Positions 8,816 through 18,612 of a DNA stretch of 64,000 bases are shown in pieces. Location of the stretch: positions 124,001-188,000 of the forward strand of contig OZ245013.1 in assembly GCA_965223675.1 (NCBI GenBank), written 5' to 3'. The position numbers and the translations under genes were made by a program. The notes beneath the pieces are model-generated. The model was not told the DNA's origin, ran no database searches, and worked only from the letters and a program-made list of their open reading frames with translations. Every line of letters starts with the position of its first letter. Positions within the stretch are counted from its first letter, which is position 1. The stretch is from JAGQKC01 sp965223675. Lineage in GTDB: Bacteria > Nitrospirota > Nitrospiria > Nitrospirales > UBA8639.

Positions 8816-11767
8816 CTACGGAGTGTCACACCATGTATCCAGCTGTTGTTTCATAATCTGAATCTGACGTTGAAGAATGGAGATCATTTGGTCGTGCTGT
8901 TCGTTCGAACTTACTTTTATTGAGCCATTTTGCTTTGGACTAACTAGTACGTTCTCCATAATAGGCCCTGTCGTATTGGACGGTTCGGTGTTTGGTGCTT
9001 GAGTATATTTATCTACCCAATATCGTTTCTTTTCAAATGGATAGGTCGGGAGCCGCACTCGTTTCTGCATGAAGTCCCCATTGAGCGCTGCCCAATTCAC
9101 CTGCGTTCCAGCGATCCATAACCTACCTAATACCGTCAGCAAGAACTCATCCTGAGCGAGGGTTTGTTTCGCATGTGGCAAAGAAGACAGGATGAGGTAG
9201 TCGGATGACTTCTTAATATGTTGTTTGGTGAGTGTGCTGAGAGTTTGCCCTGGTCCAACTTCTAGAAAAATACTCTGTTCATCTTTCAGGAGTTCTCGGA
9301 TCCCACCAGAAAAATTCACGGGCTCACGTAAATGCTTGGCCCAATATTCAGGATCAGTGGCTTGGGATTCACTCAGCCAATCAGCTGTGACAGTCGACAT
9401 TATTGGAATAGTCGTAGGCTTGAAAGTTACGGATTGCAGCGACCTAGCAAACGGCTGTACAGCTGGCTCCATCATATGCGAATGAAAAGCATGCGAGGTG
9501 TGCAATACGCTTGTCGTTACCTGTTGTTGCCCCAATTGTCTATGTAAGGCTTGAATACACTCTGTAGGTCCCGATACCACACAAAGAGTCGGGCTATTCA
9601 TCACAGCGAGATCGATTTGCCCTTTACGATCATATTCACGCAAGTGATTTCGAACATCCGTTTCTCCAAGACGGATTGAAAGCATAGAACCAGCGGGCAG
9701 CTTTTGCATTCCCTTAGCCCGAGACACTACTATGGACAATGCGTCTTCTAACGAAAAGACTCCTCCCAAGCACGCGGCGACAAATTCACCTATACTGTGT
9801 CCGATCATCGCTTCAGGCTGAATTCCCCAATGAATCCAAAGTTTGGCAAGCGCATAGCTTGTGATAAAAATACCTGGTTGTGCAACAAACGTCTGATTAA
9901 TATTCGTTTCTGGATGTGACTCATTCTGATCACCGTTTGTTACATCATCATTTGGATCTTCGTGTTTCGGATATAACCGTTCACGTATATCAAACTGAAG
10001 AAGTGGGAAAAGCAATTCCGAACATTGATCAATATGTTGCCGAAATACAGGCTCCGTCTCATAGAGATCACGACCCATATTGAGATGCTGAGCACCTTGA
10101 CCAGGAAACATGAAGATTATCCGCGTATTATCTCCAATCACGCGTCCGGCTTGACCCGGCTTGATAGCATCTTGGCTAAGGAGTTCGCTGGCATCCTCTA
10201 GGTTTCTCGTAATGACAACACGCCGGTGATTAAACTCTGCTCGCCCTCGTTGCAGTGTACTTGCAACATGGCTCAAACAGAGGTCAGTGTGTTGTTTGAG
10301 ATGCTGTGCCAAATTACCTGACATGGTTGTCAATGCAGCCTGAGATTTTGCAGACAGTGGCAACAGGTAATACGTTTTTCGCGTATCATGTCTTTGTTCG
10401 TTCTGAGGTGCTTCTTCCAACACGACGTGGGCATTCGTCCCGCCAACACCAAATGAGCTGAGTCCTGCACGTCGTGGAGTTATCCCGTCAGGCCATTCAC
10501 GTAATGTAGTATTGACATAAAAGGGTGTATTGGGGAAATCAATCTTTGGATTTGGTTCGTCAAAGTGGAGACTAGGAGGAAGATATTTGTCATGCAGGGC
10601 AAGAGCTGTCTTAATCAACCCTGCCACACCTGCTGCACAATCGAGATGGCCAATGTTGGTCTTCAATGAGCCAATCGCACAGTATTGCTTGTTATCAGTC
10701 GTCATTCGAAAGGCTTTCGTTAACGCTTCAACTTCGATGGGGTCACCCAGAGAAGTTCCCGTTCCATGAGCTTCGACATAGCTAATTGAATCAGCGGTCA
10801 CATTAGCCAAAGATTGTGCGAGAGCAATCACATCGGCTTGCCCATCAACACTTGGTGCCGTATAGCTATACTTTGAACCCCCATCGTTATTCAGCCCCCA
10901 CCCTTTAATAAGTGCATAAATACTGTCGCCATCTGCCAAGGCATCTTCCAACCGTTTCAATAACACCACGCCGACGCCATTGCCAAAAATTGTTCCTTTG
11001 GCATTTGCATCGAATGTACGGCATTGTCCTGCAGGGGAAACCATCCCGTCATGCGTGTACAGATACCCACGTTTTTGAGGGAAACGAAGCGTCACACCAC
11101 CGGCTAACGCCATATCACATTGATATGTCAAAAGGTTTTGACAGGCTTGAGTGATAGCGACCAAGGACGATGAACAAGCGGTTTGCATCGTAATGGCAGG
11201 ACCACGCAAATTTAGTTTGTATGCTACTCGCGTTGCTAAATAATCTTTATCATTGCCAAGCTCCGTCTGCAGTGATCCTCCATGGAAAGAATTAGCTAAG
11301 CCTTCCACAAATTCAGGATTGGTCTCGAGGTTTGCAAGAAGATAGGTATTCATATAGCAGCTTGCAAATACACCAATTCGCCCCTGGTATCGAATTGGAT
11401 CATAGCCGGCATCTTCAATCGCATTCCATGAGCATTCAAGAAAAAGACGATGTTGAGGGTCCATCAGGTTTACGTCTTTTGGCTGAAATCCAAAAAACTG
11501 TGCATCAAAACAGTCGGCCTCATCAACAATGGCCCCCTTTCTGATGTAATTCGGATTTTCTGCTATAAGCAAGCGATCAGAGGCTGATAACTCTAGCTCT
11601 GCATCTGAAAATGTACTCACGCAATCAACACCGTTTCGTATGTTCTTCCAAAATTCGTTGATGTTACGAGCCTGAGGAAAGCGACCATCCATGCCTACGA
11701 TGGCGATGGAATCTGGCATGCCGATCCCCCCATTGTCCTGGTTCTCATCTGGGAAATCACTTTTCAT
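8816..11767 (-). CDS. Type I polyketide synthase, ketosynthase-acyltransferase didomain
   Basis: This 983-residue protein has a complete ketosynthase (about 15-440): active Cys198 in TACSSSL, then the HGTGTSLGDP and NIGHLDCAAG histidine motifs. The acyltransferase (about 560-860) has GQGAQ and GHSIGEF with Ser658. The AT carries HAFHS, the signature usually found in malonyl-CoA-specific domains. There is no KR, DH, ER or ACP. The C-terminus is a short linker with a possible docking helix (DQMISILQRQIQIMKQQ). The product should stay a beta-ketone on the ACP of the next protein, which the adjoining aminotransferase can use. The start overlaps the stop of the upstream FkbH-ACP gene by 4 bp (ATGA), which implies translational coupling. 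One decarboxylative extension is expected. Confidence 0.93.
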   Translation of the reverse strand: MKSDFPDENQDNGGIGMPDSIAIVGMDGRFPQARNINEFWKNIRNGVDCVSTFSDAELELSASDRLLIAENPNYIRKGAIVDEADCFDAQFFGFQPKDVNLMDPQHRLFLECSWNAIEDAGYDPIRYQGRIGVFASCYMNTYLLANLETNPEFVEGLANSFHGGSLQTELGNDKDYLATRVAYKLNLRGPAITMQTACSSSLVAITQACQNLLTYQCDMALAGGVTLRFPQKRGYLYTHDGMVSPAGQCRTFDANAKGTIFGNGVGVVLLKRLEDALADGDSIYALIKGWGLNNDGGSKYSYTAPSVDGQADVIALAQSLANVTADSISYVEAHGTGTSLGDPIEVEALTKAFRMTTDNKQYCAIGSLKTNIGHLDCAAGVAGLIKTALALHDKYLPPSLHFDEPNPKIDFPNTPFYVNTTLREWPDGITPRRAGLSSFGVGGTNAHVVLEEAPQNEQRHDTRKTYYLLPLSAKSQAALTTMSGNLAQHLKQHTDLCLSHVASTLQRGRAEFNHRRVVITRNLEDASELLSQDAIKPGQAGRVIGDNTRIIFMFPGQGAQHLNMGRDLYETEPVFRQHIDQCSELLFPLLQFDIRERLYPKHEDPNDDVTNGDQNESHPETNINQTFVAQPGIFITSYALAKLWIHWGIQPEAMIGHSIGEFVAACLGGVFSLEDALSIVVSRAKGMQKLPAGSMLSIRLGETDVRNHLREYDRKGQIDLAVMNSPTLCVVSGPTECIQALHRQLGQQQVTTSVLHTSHAFHSHMMEPAVQPFARSLQSVTFKPTTIPIMSTVTADWLSESQATDPEYWAKHLREPVNFSGGIRELLKDEQSIFLEVGPGQTLSTLTKQHIKKSSDYLILSSLPHAKQTLAQDEFLLTVLGRLWIAGTQVNWAALNGDFMQKRVRLPTYPFEKKRYWVDKYTQAPNTEPSNTTGPIMENVLVSPKQNGSIKVSSNEQHDQMISILQRQIQIMKQQLDTWCDTP

Positions 11768-14073
11768 AGTGCCTTGTTTTCAATGAGGTAGTTATGTCGT
11801 CCTGGTGTTTTGGTCGTTTTCCTTAATTCACGCTGGCGAAAAAATGCAGATTGCTGCAAAGCAGCTCGTGATCGCACAGAATCTGCAAAGTTCTGCTGAT
11901 CCTTATTCCCCTGTTCGATAAAATTTGCCAATGTTCTGATAGTTGGATATTGAAACAACATAGTCACAGGAACCCTTGTTGTGAGAGAATCAGCCAACGA
12001 AAAAAGCTTTGCCAGTCTGCTGTGAATTTGAACCACTTGAAGCGAGCTCCCTCCAAGATCTTCTAAACTGTCATTCATTCCTACGTCTTCAAGGTTCAAC
12101 GCCTCTAACCAGATTGATCTGAGTAGTCGTTCCGTCTTGGTCCTTGCACGCACATAGGCCTGTTGGAGTGCCGGACGTGGGCTTTTTCTAGTTTCTATGC
12201 ATTGGTGAATCTTTTTGGCACTAGACATTTCTTCGCTGATCCACCTCAAGACCCTTGAATAATCGGCTAATTTTTGGTTTGGACGAAGCACATTTTGATC
12301 TGACTCTTTCTTTAGATTATTAGGAGTCAAGGCAATGTCTTCTTGACTTTCCTGAACGGTGCCCACAATCGCCAAGGGCGATATCGCTTCCAAGGTATTG
12401 ACTGAAAAGGTACTAAATATTTCATCTTCCCTATTCAAGGTCTCTGAATAGGGAGGTAGATATTCATTCGTGATTGTTGCAAGACTACGAAGAAAGTTAA
12501 ACGCTGGTTGGTTCTTTCTTGTGGGTTTATAAACGGCTTGCACTGTTTTCAATCCATGCTCTTTAGCGATCTCTCCAAGTTTTTCAAACATCCGATGTTC
12601 CACCCCACGACCAAGCACTCGACAACTGAGTAATAAGGTATCGACTTCCAAATGCTTTGAGCCAACACTGTACAGAATGGCACCCACGAGTCCGTAGTCA
12701 CCAAAGCGATCACTGACTTCAACGACAAGTAAATGCTGACCCTTGTTGTCAACCCATTGCTGAATTTCGCCTTCTGTTCGACGACGTGTGGTGAAATTAA
12801 ATTGATTCGTTCGTTGTGTAAGTTGTGAAACTCGAGGAACTTGATTCGTTTTCATCGGAGAAATGCGAATACTCAGCTGGAGGGTTGCAAGAAAATCTTC
12901 CAGGGAATCAGTGCGCTGACGAGCTTGCTCGCGCTTTATATTTTGCTGATATTGGAGGGTACGCTTCGTATCTTCCTGCGTGACCTTCACATGATCAAAC
13001 GCCCAAACATGGTCCAAAACATGTGGAATGCTGGATACATCAGTTGGCAATTGAACCGTGAGAACTTCAGGGCAATGAGCTCGCATTTCCGCACACTCGA
13101 TCGGGCTGTCATCAACAAATATAAAACTTTCCAATCCTAGATTTAACTCTTTGGCCAGCGTTTTAATGTTTTCCGACTTGGATTTCCAGTTGATGCGCCA
13201 CGCCACCATCTGTTCAAGTGTAAGCGGCATATCGCGTCGTTTGGCAAACACGTTGAGGACATCCTCCTCGTGATTTTTACTGCATAAACAGAGAAGCATG
13301 CCTGCCTCATATTGCTGACGCATAAACATCTGTAAACTGTAGTACGGTCCCTCGATTGCAATGTCGGTCCCCTCTTCTCCACAAACTCCCTGCCACAGGG
13401 TATGGTCACAATCAAGGACGATCACTTTGTATGGAGGCCGTTGCAAACTCACAATCTTGCGCATTGCCATCGTACCAAGAGCAGTAAAACATTCGTCCGT
13501 AAAAGGGATATGTGCACTATCGTCTCCATAAGGGTCATAGTATTCTTTTACGGGGTAATGCTGCTGTAGCTCTGATGACGTGATAAAATAGAGATTGGCA
13601 ATGCTATGCAAGTCCTCAATAATTTGCTGTTCTACTTCTTGGAAAACGCGTGCTAACGAATAATGCTCTGTATCTTTCATGTCGACAAAGGCAGGCGGGC
13701 AAAACATGACAACATGTGCACTTGAATTTGAAGGCACCTTTGCCTTGAGTGCTTGCACAAATTCCTGAACTGTTTTCTGCAACAAATCATTGACGTCTGA
13801 AATCTTAGTATTTATTCCCTTCAGAGACGGTCTTGTTGCTTGACTCTTTGCTTCATGCCGAATATGGGCCCAATCTTCAAGGCATATCAAAAATAGATTC
13901 ACTGCTTGCTCATCTTGGGCGAGACACGTATTTGGATGAAGAAGTTGTTGAAAAACTTGGTTGTAAGGAGCAAAGACTAAATCGAGATCTAGACCAAATT
14001 GTTCGGCCCAAAACAACATGCTTTTTTGAATTGGTTCAGGGGTAAACGTTGCCGAAATTTTTATCTTGAGCAT
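11764..14073 (-). CDS. FkbH-like HAD protein fused to an acyl carrier protein (glyceryl-ACP loading)
   Basis: This 769-residue protein is first in the pathway operon. The middle carries the FkbH/HAD core (about 210-370): VIVLDCDHTLWQGVCGEEG at about 217-235, CLCSKNHEEDV, and FIFVDDSPIECAEMR. A GNAT-like C-terminal part of the FkbH family follows (to about 570, VEVSDRFGDYGLVGAILY). The last 140 residues are an ACP with LGGSSL (carrier Ser677). Known FkbH proteins take 1,3-bisphosphoglycerate, transfer the glyceryl phosphate to an ACP and remove the phosphate. Fusion to the ACP suggests loading in cis. The N-terminal 200 residues (SGNH-like in the family) contain no motif I can assign. The gene overlaps the KS-AT gene by 4 bp. 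It is preceded by about 860 bp without genes, the likely promoter region of the cluster. Confidence 0.88.
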   Translation of the reverse strand: MLKIKISATFTPEPIQKSMLFWAEQFGLDLDLVFAPYNQVFQQLLHPNTCLAQDEQAVNLFLICLEDWAHIRHEAKSQATRPSLKGINTKISDVNDLLQKTVQEFVQALKAKVPSNSSAHVVMFCPPAFVDMKDTEHYSLARVFQEVEQQIIEDLHSIANLYFITSSELQQHYPVKEYYDPYGDDSAHIPFTDECFTALGTMAMRKIVSLQRPPYKVIVLDCDHTLWQGVCGEEGTDIAIEGPYYSLQMFMRQQYEAGMLLCLCSKNHEEDVLNVFAKRRDMPLTLEQMVAWRINWKSKSENIKTLAKELNLGLESFIFVDDSPIECAEMRAHCPEVLTVQLPTDVSSIPHVLDHVWAFDHVKVTQEDTKRTLQYQQNIKREQARQRTDSLEDFLATLQLSIRISPMKTNQVPRVSQLTQRTNQFNFTTRRRTEGEIQQWVDNKGQHLLVVEVSDRFGDYGLVGAILYSVGSKHLEVDTLLLSCRVLGRGVEHRMFEKLGEIAKEHGLKTVQAVYKPTRKNQPAFNFLRSLATITNEYLPPYSETLNREDEIFSTFSVNTLEAISPLAIVGTVQESQEDIALTPNNLKKESDQNVLRPNQKLADYSRVLRWISEEMSSAKKIHQCIETRKSPRPALQQAYVRARTKTERLLRSIWLEALNLEDVGMNDSLEDLGGSSLQVVQIHSRLAKLFSLADSLTTRVPVTMLFQYPTIRTLANFIEQGNKDQQNFADSVRSRAALQQSAFFRQRELRKTTKTPGRHNYLIENKAL

Positions 14074-14932
14074 AGTGAGAACGACTTTTGTCTTAATCTA
14101 ACCACTCTCGGTAGAACTTAGAGAAAAGGAATTCCACGTGTAACTATTCGAATAGACATTGGGCCTTCAGATGCCAGCTGTGCTTGTGTCAGATAGTCTT
14201 GTTCTCATTTAACGCATAAATAACTAAGAGGCTCAACCCCTAACTCATGAAATACTACTTATGACCTAGAGCTGAGAAAACCAGACGGGAAATCTAGTGA
14301 GATTGGTTTAGTTTAAATTATCCCCAATGAAACAAGGGTATGCCTTTCTCACAATGAACAAGTAGGGTCGGGTGGGGGAAGGAAGTCTGGGAATCTAGCT
14401 AAGGATGAAAATTTTCTGAATGTTCTTCGCTAAAATTACAAGTATTTGTAATCCCAAGATCTTACAGACTGTCGTATGATGACTCAATTCAAGAAATAAC
14501 TTAGAAGATGCATTATCATTGCCGACAATTATACGCTTCCCTTTAGCCGCTACTCGACTCATTTATTGGCCCGTCACACCAATTTTTCGCCAAGTTAAGA
14601 ACGTTGAAATTTGTTGGTCTGGAAATAAATGATTTCTCGGAAGAGAATCTGCCTTAAATCCATAAAATTACCTAATTCATGTATTGCCTCCTGTAGCTAA
14701 AGGTGTTTCCACTTCTTATCAAAAATACTACACAACAAAAGTTAAGGGGGTTGAATGATATTTTTACTCTTTCAAGGACCATAAAATCAATTAAGTTTTC
14801 TCAAATGGTAATGATTGGTTCATGTAGGGAACCTTGTTAACCATTGTTCACACTGAACAATACATGACTAGCAGCAGGCCAATACGGACATGTGATGTTC
14901 TTAATTGTTTAATGTTTCGACACTTCGTCAAT
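14074..14932. other. Gene-poor region upstream of the PKS/NRPS operon
   Basis: About 860 bp of AT-rich DNA with no credible reading frame. It lies between the start of the FkbH gene and the insertion sequence and must hold the operon promoter. I cannot place -35/-10 boxes with confidence. The IS insertion lies at its far end, so the proximal promoter appears undisturbed. Confidence 0.5.
14924..14932. repeat. 9-bp target-site duplication, left copy
   Basis: TTCGTCAAT lies directly left of the insertion sequence and is repeated exactly at 16321-16329. A 9-bp duplication is within the 8-9 bp normal for IS256-family transposition. Confidence 0.9.
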
Positions 14933-16320
14933 GAGTTATATTCGAAAGTGGTGTTTGGGGTGAGTTGAAAAGACGCGGCGTCTCGGGTTGAAATGGTTGT
15001 TGCTAGACATCCACATTCAACCACAAAGGAGAGACGCCACGATGCCAAAGAGTACCAAAACGGACGAGGCAGATCGAGGAACTACGGACACGCTGACGGA
15101 ATTAATGCGGGTAGGCGCTCGCAAACTCATTGCGCAAGCCCTCGAAGCGGAGGTCACTGAGCTGTTAGCCACATTTAGTGATCAGCGAGATGCCCATGGG
15201 CACGCAGTGGTCGTCCGCAATGGGCACCAACCTGCCCGAGAGATACAAACAAGCATTGGCCCTGTGACGGTCCAGGTGCCGAAGGTCCGGAGTCGGCAGG
15301 GCGAGCCCGTCACCTTTCGGTCGGCTCTTGTTCCGCCCTACGTGCGGAAGACCAAAAGCCTCGAAGCCGCGGGGCCGTGGTTGTACTTGACAGGCATCTC
15401 AACCGGTGAGATGCAAGGCGCACTGGAAGCGTTAGTGGGGCCCGAGGCCCAAGGCCTCTCTGCCAGTACGGTCGTCCGGTTGAAGCAGGCCTGGCGTGAG
15501 GAGTATGAAATGTGGCAGCACTGTCGACTTGATGGTGAGCAGTGGGTCTATATCTGGGCCGATGGCATCTACAGTGGGCTACGAGCCGAACAGCATCGGC
15601 TGTGCGCGTTGGTCGTCATTGGGGTGAATGCCCGAGGGGAGAAGCACTTCTTGGCGATTGAAGATGGACTCCGTGAATCGACTCAGAGCTGGCGCGAGGT
15701 CCTCTTGAACCTGAAAGCGCGGGGGCTGACCGCCCCGAAGTTGGCCATTGGTGATGGGGCCATGGGATTCTGGGCAGCTTTAGAGGAAATCTATGCGATG
15801 ACCCGCCAGCAACGGTGTTGGTGCCACAAGACGCGCAATGTGTTGAATGCGTTCCCCAAGAGTGTGCAGCCCAAAGCCAAACAGGCGTTGCAGAATATCT
15901 GGGCGGCCGCCACCAAGGGGACAGCTGACCAGGCCTTTGATAGTTTTATCAAGATGTATGCGCCGAAGTATCCGAAGGCGACGGCGTGTTTGCAGAAAGA
16001 TCGGGAGGAGCTCCTGACATTCTACGCATTTCCCGCAGCCCATTGGCAGAGTCTCCGGACCACGAATCCGATTGAATCCACGTTTGGCACGATCCGACAT
16101 CGGACGAAGCAGACGAAGGGCTGTCTCACCCGAGACGGTATGCTCCATATGATGTTCAAGTTGGGGCAATGTGCGGAGAAGACGTGGCGCCGGCTGCGCG
16201 GGTTTCAGCAGCTCTCGAAGGTGATTGTCGGAATGCAGTTCACAGATGGCATGGAGGAGACGACCAGCGACCCAGTCGCTGCATGATCAACGACTCAAAC
16301 ACCAGATTTGACAATAGCTC
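14933..16320 (+). mobile_element. IS256-family insertion sequence, 1388 bp, complete
   Basis: The element has a single transposase gene and imperfect terminal inverted repeats. The left end reads GAGTTATATTCGAAAG then TGGTGTTTG. The right end, read inward on the other strand, is GAGCTATTGTCAAATC then TGGTGTTTG. An exact 9-bp duplication flanks it (14924-14932 and 16321-16329). Its interior is visibly richer in G+C than the surrounding DNA, which points to a recent arrival from another genome background. Removing the element and one repeat would restore a continuous intergenic sequence. Confidence 0.92.
15042..16286 (+). CDS. IS256-family (Mutator-like) transposase
   Basis: The 414-residue DDE transposase has the IS256 catalytic residues in context: the first Asp in WADGIYSG, the second in IGDGAMGFWAAL, and the Glu in TNPIESTFGTIR. 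The CWCHKTRNVLNAFP segment is typical of the family. I start it at the ATG at 15042 because an AAAGGAGAG ribosome site precedes it and the family N-terminus fits. An upstream in-frame TTG at 14988 has no such site. The length is normal for the family and the frame is uninterrupted, so the enzyme is probably active. It cuts and pastes the element through the terminal repeats. Confidence 0.95.
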   Translation: MPKSTKTDEADRGTTDTLTELMRVGARKLIAQALEAEVTELLATFSDQRDAHGHAVVVRNGHQPAREIQTSIGPVTVQVPKVRSRQGEPVTFRSALVPPYVRKTKSLEAAGPWLYLTGISTGEMQGALEALVGPEAQGLSASTVVRLKQAWREEYEMWQHCRLDGEQWVYIWADGIYSGLRAEQHRLCALVVIGVNARGEKHFLAIEDGLRESTQSWREVLLNLKARGLTAPKLAIGDGAMGFWAALEEIYAMTRQQRCWCHKTRNVLNAFPKSVQPKAKQALQNIWAAATKGTADQAFDSFIKMYAPKYPKATACLQKDREELLTFYAFPAAHWQSLRTTNPIESTFGTIRHRTKQTKGCLTRDGMLHMMFKLGQCAEKTWRRLRGFQQLSKVIVGMQFTDGMEETTSDPVAA

Positions 16321-16329
16321 TTCGTCAAT
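16321..16329. repeat. 9-bp target-site duplication, right copy
   Basis: TTCGTCAAT is identical to the copy at 14924-14932 and directly abuts the right end of the insertion sequence. Confidence 0.9.
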
Positions 16330-16749
16330 TCCCCCAACATTTACCTGATTCAGTATGAAGAATTCATCTATAACCCTATGTGTCCGGCTTCCTCAGATAC
16401 CTCAATTGACATGTGGTAAGCAATCAACACGGCGTAACAAGGATTCAAGCAACGACTGGCTTAAGAAGGATTACGGCTATCTTTCAGATGATCTTTCACC
16501 AGTCATATGATTTCTGGGAAATCTTAAGTCAGATAATCCGCGTGTACGGGAAAGTCAGTGGTGAATAATCTCATCGATTTTCTAAAAGAGAACTATCGAT
16601 ATACGATTGTAGCTAATAGGCGAATGAATACGGGTGTGAATCATGAAACGAAATGGATCATCAAACATACGTTGAGAAATGAACTGAAGAGACAGAATCA
16701 AAAAGCTATGACTCTCGTAAAATAAAAGACAATCCGGCAAGACGTTAAA
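16330..16749 (+). other. Intergenic region with one doubtful small frame (16561-16725)
   Basis: No recognised gene. A GTG-initiated 54-codon frame at 16561-16725 gives a basic Asn/Lys/Arg-rich peptide (starts VNNLIDFLKENYRY). It has no clear ribosome site and no family I know. It may be chance or the tail of a decayed gene. Confidence 0.3.
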
Positions 16750-17259
16750 ATGACAAGCGAGACAATAAGACCTATGAATGATATTGAGATCAAGCCTCTA
16801 TCCCAGAATCACTGTCATCAGTTGTCTGTGATGGTTGGAGAGCTTTTGAATGAAGTCATGGATGCGATACACGAAAGAACGTTCAATTATAATGAGAACG
16901 AAACTGAGAGAAGAGCAAAAAGTTTAATTGAACAAGAGAAGTATTGGGTCTTTATCGCAACCGAAAAAGAATCAGACGCAGTTGTCGGTTTTATGTCACT
17001 GTATGAAAGCTATGCCCTCTATTCGGAAGGGGCTTATGGTACGATTCCAGAACTCTATGTCCGTCCCGACTGGCGATCTAAAAATATTGGGAAAAGTCTT
17101 CTGAAGAAAGCTTTGGATTTTGGAAGAGAAAAAAGGTGGCGAAGGTTGGAGGTAACGACGCCTCCTCTCCCGCAGTTTGATCGGACGTTACAGTTCTATC
17201 AAGCCAATGGATTTGAAGTTTCTGGAGGCAAAAAATTAAAGATCACGATACGTGCCTAG
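16750..17259 (+). CDS. GNAT-family N-acetyltransferase
   Basis: The 169-residue protein has the GNAT fold pattern. AVVGFMSLYESYA (about 79-91) is the beta-4 core. IPELYVRPDWRSKNIGKSLLKKAL (about 102-125) carries the acetyl-CoA pyrophosphate loop (R-x-x-x-I-G). FYQANGFEVSG near the C-terminus is the usual last motif. The substrate is not evident. An alternative ATG 12 codons in (MNDIEIKPL) also fits the domain start. The gene stands alone, with its own spacing on both sides. Codon use is AT-rich, like its neighbours and unlike the insertion sequence upstream. Confidence 0.85.
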   Translation: MTSETIRPMNDIEIKPLSQNHCHQLSVMVGELLNEVMDAIHERTFNYNENETERRAKSLIEQEKYWVFIATEKESDAVVGFMSLYESYALYSEGAYGTIPELYVRPDWRSKNIGKSLLKKALDFGREKRWRRLEVTTPPLPQFDRTLQFYQANGFEVSGGKKLKITIRA

Positions 17260-17437
17260 CCTTTGTGGAGAGCGTGATGAAGTGGTTTTTGAAACACATC
17301 AGATTTATATGCGTCTTGAGGATGTTTGTAATGTAATTTAAATGGAGCTTTTCAGAAACTCCTGTTGTAGCTATCCCTGTGTTATTCCCTCCGATGTCTC
17401 ATCAAAGACTTGATAATATGCTGTGAATCAATAATTT

Positions 17438-18604
17438 ATGCAGAAACAAATTAGGACAAACCGATTTGAGAAATATTCGAAGATGGTCTTAGGGCTGGTC
17501 GTGGTTGTCGTGGTCCTTGTATCGGATTTCGTCCTTACTGGGGCCTATCATCTTTTTAAGTATGGAACGATCCATAAGTATGCCGATCGAAGAGCCTTAC
17601 GTGAGCAATCTCCCATTTTTCATCATACGCTCAAAGCCAATGGCCAGCAGCAAGAACAAAAATGGGGCCATCTATCAAGCCCGTTGTATACGAATTCGCT
17701 TGGATTCAAAGATCGACGTATTCGTGAAGTCCCCTTAGAGTCCTCTAGCTATCGATTTCTCTTTATCGGGGATTCCTTTACCGAAGGGATTGGAGTTGAA
17801 TACGAGAAAACCTTTGTGGGATTGGTTGATAGCGCGTTGGCTTCTGAGCATGTTGAAGTGCTCAATGCAGCTGTGTCCTCCTATTCGCCGACTATATACT
17901 TTAAAAAGGTGGGGTATTTGATCCAAACAGTAAAGTTGGACTTTGATCACCTTTTCGTCTTTCTCGACATTTCTGATATAGAAGATGAAATAAAACGCTA
18001 TGAACTTCATGGTGGACATGTCGTGGGACTTGTGAGTCAGGCTTCGAGAATAAAAGATTTTGTGTATGAATACACTGGATTGATGAAGAATATGTGGATG
18101 TTGTTTGTCAACATACAAAAAATCATTGCACCAGATCATGAAGATCTTCGTTCTCCGGAAGAACGCCAGTATGGGATCAATCAACAAAAAAGCCTATGGA
18201 CAGTCAATGACCAAATCTTTCAAGAGTATGGACACCGTGGGTTGGAGAAGGCAGGGTATCATCTGGATTTGTTGCATCGATTACTTCAGCAACATCATAA
18301 AAGTATGACCATTGCGGTGTATCCTTGGCCAGATCAGATTGTTCACAAGGATCTGCATTCTCGCCAGGTTACATTTTGGGAAGAGTGGGCCAACGAGCGT
18401 TCTGTATCGTTTTTTAATTTCTTCCCCACGTTCATTACACCAGAAGCAGATTCAAAACAATTCATCAGTCAGTATTTCATAGAAGGTGATGTGCATTGGA
18501 ATGAATTGGGGCATATGGTAATGGCAGAAGAACTACTACTGAAAATGCGAGATGCATTCCCTGAAGTTTTTCAAAGCAAAGATGGAGGATCAGGAAAGAA
18601 ATAA
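17438..18604 (+). CDS. Membrane-anchored SGNH/GDSL-type hydrolase-like protein
   Basis: The 388-residue protein starts with a basic segment and one transmembrane helix (about residues 17-40, rich in Val/Leu), so the catalytic part is probably periplasmic. The SGNH signatures are present: FLFIGDSFTEGIG (block I, Ser nucleophile, about 109-121), an Asn-containing VLNAAVSSYSP block, and DVHWNELGHMVMAEELL near the C-terminus with the block V Asp/His pair. Such anchored SGNH proteins often act on acylated polysaccharides or cell-surface esters. No polysaccharide cluster is next to it, so the substrate is unknown. The next gene (FAH) is convergent. Confidence 0.75.
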   Translation: MQKQIRTNRFEKYSKMVLGLVVVVVVLVSDFVLTGAYHLFKYGTIHKYADRRALREQSPIFHHTLKANGQQQEQKWGHLSSPLYTNSLGFKDRRIREVPLESSSYRFLFIGDSFTEGIGVEYEKTFVGLVDSALASEHVEVLNAAVSSYSPTIYFKKVGYLIQTVKLDFDHLFVFLDISDIEDEIKRYELHGGHVVGLVSQASRIKDFVYEYTGLMKNMWMLFVNIQKIIAPDHEDLRSPEERQYGINQQKSLWTVNDQIFQEYGHRGLEKAGYHLDLLHRLLQQHHKSMTIAVYPWPDQIVHKDLHSRQVTFWEEWANERSVSFFNFFPTFITPEADSKQFISQYFIEGDVHWNELGHMVMAEELLLKMRDAFPEVFQSKDGGSGKK

Positions 18605-18612
18605 AAAGGATT

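Noticed and set aside
15780..16169. Antisense 129-codon frame inside the transposase
   Set aside because: A high-G+C shadow of the transposase gene without independent features.
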